This document shows positions 56,404 through 64,000 of a DNA stretch of 64,000 nucleotides, in pieces; position 1 is the stretch's first letter; each line of letters begins with the position of its first letter. This DNA is from Owenia fusiformis (taxonomy: Eukaryota > Annelida > Polychaeta > Sabellida > Oweniidae). The stretch is taken from contig CAIIXF020000007.1 of the NCBI GenBank assembly GCA_903813345.2, positions 33,322,538 to 33,386,537 on the forward strand. Reading direction: 5' to 3'. Below the pieces are notes generated by a model. That model did not search any database. It was not told where the DNA came from and was given only the letters and a program-made list of their open reading frames with translations. The translations under genes and the position numbers were made by a program.

Positions 56404-57015
56404 ATGGCCTACAAACTAGAACCACCAGAGATCTTCGACTTGACCAAGCCGAGAGAGTGGCGACACTGGAAGGCACGTTTCACGCGATTTAAGTCTGCTG
56501 CAAATTTGACGGGTCAAGATGGCGGTCAAAATGAAGGCGATGTTCGAGATGATACAAATGTCATTGACACGCTAATATACTGTATGGGAAGTAATGCAGA
56601 GACTATTTACAAGACATTCGTATATGCGGAGGGTGAAAACAAGAAGTCGTATGAAACTATTATGGAAAAATTCGACCATTATTTTATGCCCAAAGTTAAC
56701 CTGATCGAGGAGCAGAAGACATTTCATTCCATGGTTCAAAAATCAGGTGAGACTTGCGATAGCTTTTTACGTCGTTTATATGATCATGGGGACGTTTGCG
56801 AGTTTGAAAATACAGAGAGGGAAATCATGCATCAATTTATAAATGGGATGTTGAACTCTGATCTAGCTGAGAAAGTCAAAATTATGGACTATAAAAAGCT
56901 GACACTTGCGAAAGTTATCGAAATGGCGCGAATTAGGGAGCATGTCGCACCCGTGCATACACAATTGGAAACCCCGCATGTCGATGACGTCACCAGGAGG
57001 GGTTGTGTCAAGTAA
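56404..57015 (+). CDS. Truncated Gag of the gypsy element
   Basis: The first ATG is at 56404 (MAYKLEPP) and the stop at 57013-57015, giving 203 residues. PREWRHWKARFTRF, then YETIMEKFDHYF and ESFxxRLY-like (DSFLRRLYDHGD) with QFINGMLNSDLAEKV follow the retrotransposon Gag (capsid) fold, which packages the RNA. The nucleocapsid CCHC knuckle and protease that should follow are missing. The frame runs directly into pol in the -1 register, with a 28-bp overlap from 56988. The joint at about 56985 is therefore a deletion of the Gag tail and protease. Confidence 0.85.
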   Translation: MAYKLEPPEIFDLTKPREWRHWKARFTRFKSAANLTGQDGGQNEGDVRDDTNVIDTLIYCMGSNAETIYKTFVYAEGENKKSYETIMEKFDHYFMPKVNLIEEQKTFHSMVQKSGETCDSFLRRLYDHGDVCEFENTEREIMHQFINGMLNSDLAEKVKIMDYKKLTLAKVIEMARIREHVAPVHTQLETPHVDDVTRRGCVK

Positions 57016-58043
57016 AATGTAATCCTGTTTCCATTACATTGAAACCTAATGCACAGCCTTATAGTATTTCTGCACCAAGATGTGAAAGTTTACCTTTGAT
57101 GCCTAAGGTCAAGGCTAAGTTGAATAAATTGTGTGAACAAGGTGTCATAACACCAGTAACAGAGCCTGTTGATTGGTGTGCTCCTATTGTATGTGCAGAA
57201 AAGAAAAATGATTCTGAGCCTAGAATATGTGTTGACTTGAGAAAACTTAATGCTAGCATAAAAAGAGAAAAGTTTGTTCTTCCAACTACTGATGATCTTG
57301 TGCATAAACTTAAAAGATCTACCGTATTCTCTACATTAGATGCTTCAAGTAGTTTTCATGGTTTGCGGCTCGATGAGAATAGTTCGAAACTCACAACTTT
57401 TATTACACCATTCGGGCGGTATAGATACTTACGCATGCCGTTTGGGTTGAATTTTGCGAGTGAGAAATATCAAAGTGTGATGATGGATATATTTAAAAAT
57501 CATGCCGGTGTAGAAATCATAATTGATGACATGATAGTTCACGGTAAAGATAAAGAAGAGCATGATACGCGATTAGCTGCGGTTTTAGCTACTATAAAAG
57601 AATATGGTATAAAACTCAATCAGCGTAAATGCAAGTTCGCTCAAAAGGAAGTTATATTTTTCGGGCTAAAAATTTCAGCGAATGGGATAAGTCCTACCGA
57701 AGATAAAGTACGCGCAATATGTAAAATTAAGCGACCGGAAGATAAATCAGCTGTAAGACGCTTTTTAGGAATGGTAAATTATTTAGGTAAGTTTGTTCCT
57801 AATATGTCTACTCTCGCTGCACCGCTGCATGTTTTATTGCGGAAAGATACCGTATTCACTTGGGATAGTGCACAGCAAGCTGCTTTTGACAAAATAAAGC
57901 AACTTATAAGTAAAGCGCCAGTCTTAGCCTTTTATGATATTGAGTTGATCAGTGATCATCGTCCACTGATTCCGCTCATAAATACAAAAGATATAGATCA
58001 AACACCGATTCGTTGTCAAAGATTGCTAATGAGACTAATGTGA
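56988..58043 (+). pseudogene. Reverse transcriptase with remnant RNase H (pol fragment)
   Basis: Residues cover the whole RT: LPLMPKVKAKL and DWCAPIVCAEKK at the start, ICVDLRKLNASIKRE, STLDASSSFHGLRLDE, TPFGRYRYLRMPFGL, and IIIDDMIVHGKD as the catalytic block. In it the usual Tyr of YxDD is replaced by Ile; related invertebrate elements also vary here. FFGLKISANGI and RRFLGMVNYLGKF follow. RNase H is cut: APVLAFYDIE is joined to LISDHRPLIPLIN, losing the acidic catalytic core. A TGA follows LLMRLM at 58041-58043, after which FNPKARYVPGKD continues in frame to a TAG near 58133. Confidence 0.9.
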
Positions 58044-58183
58044 TTTAACCCGAAAGCAAGATATGTACCTGGCAAGGATCCAGAAATGGTTATTGCGGAT
58101 TGTCTTAGTCGCGCTCCGTTGCCAGATTGCGAGTAGAAATGTGAAATAGAGTCTCAACAAGAAGTTGAAAGATTGCGGATTAT

Positions 58184-59329
58184 TTGATAAACCAGATAAA
58201 GACTGTTACTGATTCGGAACTTGAACTTGTTAAAGACTATATTGTGCATGGTTGGCCAAATTCAATAAAGTCAGTTCCAACAGATATTAAAATGTACTAT
58301 AAAGATCAAGGTATGCTTTCTATTTACAATGGAATAGTTACATTTGGTTCAAGAATAGTAGAACCAAGATCGTTGCGACAGGATATATTACAAAGAATTC
58401 ATGATGGACATTTAGGAATTTCAAAATGTCGCGAAAGAGCCAAACAAAGTGTATGGTGGCCCGGCATAAGTTCAGATATTCAGTCGGTTGTTATGAAATG
58501 TGATCATTGTTTAACACATAGTAATACTCAGAGAAAACAACCTTTGATTCCAACTCCATTACCAGTCCGTCCATGGAGTCACATATGTGCAGATTTGTGT
58601 GAATATGAAATGAAACATTATCTTGTTGTTGTGGATTATTACTGAAGATTTCCTGAAGTAGCACTAATGAATAAAGATACAACTGCGCGAAATGTTATCG
58701 ATAAGATGAAAAGCATCTTCGCACGTTTTGGGTTGCCTGATGAGTTAACCAGTGATAATGGTCCTCAGTTTACCAGTAATGAATTTGCAGACTTTGCTAA
58801 TGACTATGACTTTAAACATACCACTAGTTCGCCACATTTTCCACAGGCCAATGGGCAAATCGAGCGTGGCGTCCAGATAATTAAGCGTTTTCTAACTCAG
58901 AAAGACCCTTGCAAAGCATTATTAGCATACAGGTCAACACCAATTCAAGCTACAGGATTTTCACCTGCACAAATGCTAATTATGGGTAGACAGTTGAGAA
59001 CTACAATACCAACTATGCCTTGTAACCCAATGCCAAAGTGGCCTAATCTTAAAAAGGTTGCAAAACAAGATAAAATTACCAAACAGTCATATAAACATTA
59101 CTATGACAACCATCATGGGGTAAGGGATTTGGTTCCCTTGATTCCAGGAGATTCAGTGCGTATTAAACATGATAAAGAATCTGATTGGTCAATTAAGGGT
59201 ATTGTTCAATCCAAGCATGATGCTCCTAGGTCATATATTGTAAAAACACTACTGACTGACACTAAACCAGTCACTCGTGCCAGTAGAGGCCTTATAATAA
59301 AAAGACCTGCAAGATATTGTAGTGATTAG
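58184..59329 (+). pseudogene. Integrase, interrupted by one stop
   Basis: Shifted by a frameshift near 58180 from the RT frame. The zinc-binding part (RIHDGHLGISKCRERAK, then MKCDHC) is followed by the DDE core: first Asp in HICADLCEYE, second in SDNGPQF, Glu in NGQIERGV. A TGA at 58643-58645 splits the core after VVVDYY; the frame then continues (RFPEVALMNKDTTARN) to a stop at 59327-59329. A C-terminal SH3-like part (PGDSVRIKHD) is present. All three catalytic residues remain, but the protein cannot be made whole without readthrough. Confidence 0.9.
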
Positions 59330-59426
59330 AAACAGATTTATTTGATTAATACAGTGATATAATATTAACACTTACTTGAAACGTTTTAAACTTAAAATGA
59401 TTGTTCATTTTTGAAAAAAAGGAAGA

Positions 59427-59545
59427 TGTCATAATATGTAGCATGTGCTTTTGTTGTTATGATAATTATGTACAAGGTCACGTGACCAAATATGATGCAA
59501 CAATAAATCGATACTTAGAAGTCACTGATCTATGAGTTCAGTTCA
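59427..59545 (+). repeat. 3' LTR, 119 bp
   Basis: TGTCATAATATGTAG joined directly to CATGTGCTTTTG; the 35 bp between them in the 5' LTR are absent. Followed by TTTAG. Confidence 0.9.
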
Positions 59546-59550
59546 TTTAG

Positions 59551-60122
59551 TGAATTCGTTCATATGTGAGAGGGGGCCTTTACAGTTGATTGCATGAAAA
59601 CCCTCTTTGAAAATTTGATTTTCAAAAGACTAGTCTCGATTTGGAGAACGAAGTTAATTCACCAATCTACTGCACGTTACGTCTGCTATTTGGACAATTT
59701 GATATTTTTACATATGCCCAATTTACACTACGCGCAGCATTCCAAGACGTTTTGGCTAAAATGTTTTAGAAAAATTAAGTTGAGTTTGCATTACCATTTT
59801 CAAGACGTCTTAGGAAATAAGATCGAGTTTATACCTGTTTTCCTAAAGCATCTTAGAGATATGTAGTGTAACAATCGTGGGCCATGTATGTATCTGCCAT
59901 ACAAGTGTAGAGTAGCCTTGGCATTACACAGTCCCGGACTGTTATCATGTTCCAAAGTAGTATCGCTTAAACAGTAACAAGTGAATAATAAGACAATTGC
60001 ATACGGGTTTATAAGTCCTTACTCAGTCTGTCATAAGTCTTATAGTCGATCAGTAATAGATGTGATAACTGTCTGGCTACACGTTATAAATAGGACTAAT
60101 GCTGTTTATTATATTAATAAAC
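59551..60122. other. No gene recognised
   Basis: AAGACGTTTTGGCTAAAATG and AAGACGTCTTAGGAAATAAG (59735-59825) resemble words at 62150-62280. Otherwise unassigned. Confidence 0.35.
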
Positions 60123-60740
60123 TGGGGGTTCTAGCCACTTGTAGCAATGGTATCCAGGGTCAATAGTGGTTCTAGTCACTTCTAGCAATGATTACCCAGG
60201 GTGTATATGGATTCTAGCCACTTTTAGTAACACTTACCCAGGATGTATAAGGGTTCTAACCACTTCTAGCAACGGTTACCTGGGACGCATAAGGGTTCTA
60301 GCCACTTCTAGCAATGGTTACCTGGGATTATAAAGGTTCTAGCCACTTCTAGCAATGGTAACCTGGGATGTATAAGGGTTCTAGCCACTTCTAGCTATGG
60401 GTTCCAAGGATGTATAAGGGTTCCAGCCACTTCTAGCCATGGTAACCTGAGATGTATAAGGGTTCTAGCTACTTCTAGCTATGGGTACCAAGGATCTATG
60501 AGGGTTCTAGCCACTTCTAGCAATGGTAACCTGGGATGTTTAAGGGTTATAGCCACTTCTAGCTATGGGTACCAAGGATGTATAAGGGTTCCAGCCACTT
60601 CTAGCCATGGTAACCTGAGATGCCCTATAAGGGTTCTAGCCACTTCTAGCTATGGGTACCAAGGATGTATAAGGGTTCTAGCCACTTCTAGCTACGGGTA
60701 CCAAGGATGTATAAGGGTTCCAGCCACTTCTAGCAATGTC
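60123..60740 (+). repeat. 42-bp minisatellite, about 14 copies
   Basis: Units of AAGGGTTCTAGCCACTTCTA followed by GCTATGGGTACCAAGGATGTAT or GCAATGGTAACCTGGGATGTAT. Because 42 is divisible by three, one frame stays open and reads RVLATSSYGYQGCI repeats; nothing else supports coding. Confidence 0.85.
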
Positions 60741-62099
60741 AGGTCAATGGAAGTCAAATGTAAATGGGAGGGGGATAAACATATATCACTAAACTCCCTA
60801 AAGATAAACAAAACAACAAGTTTAAAATTATCTAATCTATTTCAAGAATTATAAAATTATCACATATAATTAGTAGAAATAAGTTTATATAAGTTACATA
60901 CACAATTGAAATACACCAAGACCAATCAAACACTTAAATCACAGTTAAAGTGCTGTAACAGGCTAGAAGGAGAGCTTAGCTAATAGGAGCTATAGATGAT
61001 GACTCACTCAAGCTAGAACAGGCTGATCTCATATCCAACAGAATAGATAGCCCCTTTCTTTCATTAAAAAGGTCATATTTTCACGTTCATTGGTAATTTC
61101 AGTATACTTCAAATAATGAAACCTTGCTAATTACGTTGATAACATAGATAATTTGATGAGAAATCGAGATGAAATTACATGAAAATACGTGTAAATCACT
61201 TCAAAAGTTCACATCTCAATTACTGGTCAATTACTGAAACAATTCCATTCAAAGTCATAGAACAATTAAAATGTATCATTATAATTACCTTTAACCACAA
61301 TGCACCACGATCCACCAACGCAAACTGCTATAAATCCAAGAAAATGAGGAGAAAACACAAAATGGTCCATCATGATTGAGATAATTCCAAAAGACAAAGT
61401 AGTGCATAAAATCCCAACGCCAAATCACATGACAAGATGAATCACAGTTCAAAATACAACAAACTAAAGTTATGTACATATATATAAACATGCATACAAT
61501 AGAATAGACATACTAAATAACATACATAAGTCAAAGTAATCACAATAAGGCAAGATGAACAATGGACCTATATCCCAGAATTGTAATAGAGTGAACAGGC
61601 CAAATGTTGCACAAGCGTATGAGTCATAGTGACCTTTACTAAGTTAACAGAAATAGTACAGTATTAACTCCTTACTATTGAACAGTGAAATTATTAGTTT
61701 ATGTAGTTGAAACAATGCAAATAAGAGGATCAGTAACGGCACATCAGACCAGATATAAAACATTGAAAAGAGTAGACAAGCTGATGGGTCGTTACAGTAG
61801 GTATACATGTAAAATGAAAAAAGCAGTTCAGTACTGGTTGAAGGACGGTTCAGTCAATATAGCTATTCCTTTCGCGCTTCTATACTTTGTACCCGACTTT
61901 GAAATAAAGAATGCATCCGTTTTAGAAAAATATGTCCTAAAGACAGCATTGTTAACAGCATAAAAAAGAGCAGGAAGATTTTATGCATAAATTAGGATTA
62001 TGATTAATCGCCAGGCAAATAAGTTCTTCTCGATAATTTTGGGATGATATTGGGAACAAGGGATAAGACAAAATAAAAGACCATGCGACATATGTAAAT
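60741..62099. other. No gene recognised; one doubtful ORF
   Basis: AT-rich. A 92-codon frame at 61685-61963 starts with ATG only after a non-ATG lead and has no recognisable domain (RVDKLMGRYSRYTCKMKKAV). Low evidence that it is a gene. Confidence 0.35.
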
Positions 62100-62300
62100 G
62101 GAAAGTTTCAAATGTTTCGTTCGGCGCAACGCAAAAAAACGGGCTAAGAGCTCTTAGCTAAAACCGATGGATTTACAATCGCTTGTAACACGTTTTAACG
62201 CTAAGACGTCTTGGCTATGACTAGGGTCCTAAAACGTTTTAGCTAAGCGCTCTTAGCCGAGAGCTCTTGAGTAAATCTGGATTTACATTACATTTGTTAA
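62100..62300. repeat. AGCTCTTAGCTA word-iterated repeat
   Basis: TAAGAGCTCTTAGCTA, CTAAGACGTCTTGGCTA, AAAACGTTTTAGCTAAGCGC and TCTTAGCCGAGAGCTCTTGA: palindromic words in both orientations, bracketed by GGATTTACA on both sides (62167, 62279). The bracket is direct, not inverted. Confidence 0.55.
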
Positions 62301-62579
62301 ACATTTTAACGCTTTATCTCATCTTAATTTCTATAAAACAGCTATGTTTTTTTCCAACTGAAATTATAGTAATCATTTGTTATGGAACTTCGAGTTCAAA
62401 GCAAACTTTGATATAAGTAAAGTTAATCGGTTCTATAACAGATTTAAATGTTTATTTAATCGATCAGAAAATAATTATTTGCCAGCTATTATATTTAAAA
62501 GTGGTATATAATGTGTGTCCAAAAAAATTTAGACACTTTTTGACAAGTATTTTCTCAGCAAAAGACAAGTTAAATTATT

Positions 62580-62740
62580 TTAAAGGGGGGGGCGTGTATA
62601 GGGATATTGTATATCGTATAAGAGGGTGAAAATTTATTGTATATTGTATAAGAGGGGGCAAATTTTATCGTATATGGTATAAGAGGTGTAAAAAATATGG
62701 TATAACAGAAAATATATGGTATATGGTATCTCAAGGCACC
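62580..62740. repeat. GTATATGGTATAAGAGG tandem words
   Basis: About six degenerate copies after a run of G. Confidence 0.6.
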
Positions 62741-64000
62741 AGAAGGTTAATTATATGTTTAAAAAAGAATTGGGGCCCTCGGAAGGCTAATTATAAAGAA
62801 ATTGTGCCCTATGGAAGAGTAGTCTCTTTTATTGGTTCCACATTCCAGGTCGATCAATAAGTTCTGAGAAAATCACTTTCAAAGGTTTTTGCCATTTTCA
62901 TTTCATTTTCATTCAAATTTTCACCAGAGGTGTTTAATACAGTGTCGAATAAGAATGCCAAATGGCATTGACTCTTCTCAACTTTGATGAAAAATATTGT
63001 CACTGTAGCTATACTTGTGTTTCGGGGTATGTGGGATAAATCATTAAAATAATTGAGTATAAAGTGTTCATACAGCGTATGTTTTAATTCAAGCATCTTC
63101 AGATATTCTTATATTGCAAAAGGTTTTTATTTAGTCTTAAAACTAATCAAAGAAAGGACCACGGAAGGTACCGCAACTGATTTCAAACTGTCACGTTGGA
63201 TTTCGGCTATCGATTGGGGATTTGAACAGGTGCATGATGCTAGGCCAATGCATTAACTTCAAATTAAGCACTCATAGAGGTGATAAAATGATTTGGACTT
63301 TGAGACCTGGAAGGTGCAAACACCCCATAAACGTTTTTCTGAAATGTTGCCCTTTTCGCACATGCTTTTTCAAAATTTGGTGCATCAATATGTTGCATTT
63401 GTAGACATAGTCAACCTATTTAAAGATAGGGAAAACTTGTGTGATATATTGTTTTCAGCTTAATTTTAGTCACTAAAAATTGATATCTTTAAAACCCCAG
63501 CATGAATCATATTTTCCTTTAAAGATGTTAATTGTGTCTCAAAACACAACTTGTCAATGCAACAAATATTGAAAAAAAACAGATGTTTAAAGGACTGGAA
63601 ATCAGGACAACATTACAGAAAAATTAGTACCGTGGGTATTGGGCTCACATGGTGGCAGAAAAAAACGGATATAATTTTTTGCTGATTTTTTGTAACAAAA
63701 TTATTTCAAGCCACTTGCCACAATTTTGGACTGACTGAGAGACAGATGGACAAATCGATGTTAAGTAAAATGGCTGAAAAAAAACGGATATAATTTTTTG
63801 TAAATTATTTGTAACAAAATTATTTCATACAACTACTCTTTACAGTGACATGGCTTTTTGCAATGCAAGACACCTGAAATTATTTGTAAAGCTAGGCATT
63901 GGGCCAAAATTGAATTTCGCGAGACAAAAATGGCGACCATTTTGAAATCAGGCAAGCTTTTGAACCAGGAGTCATAGGGGAGTTTTTTGTATTGATGTTG
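62741..64000. other. No gene recognised
   Basis: AT-rich. 63657-63710 and 63775-63830 are a diverged direct repeat (AAAAACGGATATAATTTTTTG, TTTGTAACAAAATTATTTCA) about 118 bp apart. No coding frame has a known domain. Confidence 0.4.

Larger units (their letters stand above)
54702..59545 (+). mobile_element. Complete Ty3/gypsy retrotransposon, coding-defective (4.8 kb)
   Basis: LTRs 54702-54855 and 59427-59545 with TG...CA ends, target duplication TTTAG (54697-54701, 59546-59550), a TGG primer-site start at 54856 and a purine tract AAAAAAAGGAAGA at 59414-59426. The order gag, RT, integrase is gypsy-type. The Gag C-terminus, protease and most of RNase H are deleted, and integrase and the RNase H/integrase junction carry stops and a frameshift. 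The LTRs match exactly apart from one 35-bp block, so it inserted recently and was probably moved in trans. Confidence 0.92.

Noticed and set aside
60498-60854. 118-codon frame
   Set aside because: Translation of a 42-bp minisatellite; the lead-out after the repeats has no protein character.

Overview
The window is repeat-dense, AT-rich animal DNA. I see one exon of a recognisable host gene and otherwise transposable elements, satellites and their relics. The exon (minus strand, 45227-45408) encodes TPR repeats that resemble nephrocystin-3, a cilium protein, so the source is a ciliated metazoan. A captured arginine-kinase-like fragment, a CR1/L2-type LINE, gypsy elements of the kind common in marine invertebrates, and many satellite-like repeats suggest a marine invertebrate (lophotrochozoan or similar). 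I cannot place it more precisely.

Layout. 1-3931: 3' end of a Ty3/gypsy-like element (protease ORF with an Arg/Ser-rich tail, purine tract, 2.6-kb LTR). 4179-6035: element bounded by an inverted repeat, holding a hairpin, a pogo/Tigger-like MITE and a 121-bp tandem repeat. 6247-11496: TTAA-flanked MITEs (one carries a tRNA-like core), a foldback, and the first complete nested element. 11497-14544: LTR relic, minisatellite, family A and D elements. 15157-18245: second nested element and relics. 18338-24470: complete LTR retrotransposon with 304-bp LTRs and ATAAG target duplication, no gag-pol, a captured phosphagen-kinase fragment and a tandemly duplicated acidic ORF. 24471-29013: relics, including two LINE fragments. 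29740-37410: satellites, including a 1,063-bp unit repeated 3.4 times. 37497-42135: two more nested elements on the minus strand. 42359-45142: three TTAA-flanked elements. 45227-45408: the host exon. 46967-50339: intact LINE. 52114-53989: two word-iterated inverted-repeat elements. 54702-59545: complete but coding-defective gypsy element with TTTAG target duplication. 59551-64000: minisatellite and unassigned sequence.

Names used here. A, B and D are non-coding families whose ends share a CTGYCAA core and whose interiors repeat variants of one short word: A uses CACGCAAATACGC, B uses TCCCGCGAAAT, D uses CTACCGTAAAA. F is a GGGTTTGTAG-ended element found inside B. H is a GGGTTTACG-ended element, and G is the GC-rich element at 52114. 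Copy B1 contains F, which contains A, and direct repeats support each insertion.

How they work together: most elements here are non-autonomous. The LINE is the only one with an unbroken enzyme ORF. Both complete LTR elements lack working pol genes yet have nearly identical LTRs, which suggests they were mobilised by enzymes supplied from elsewhere.
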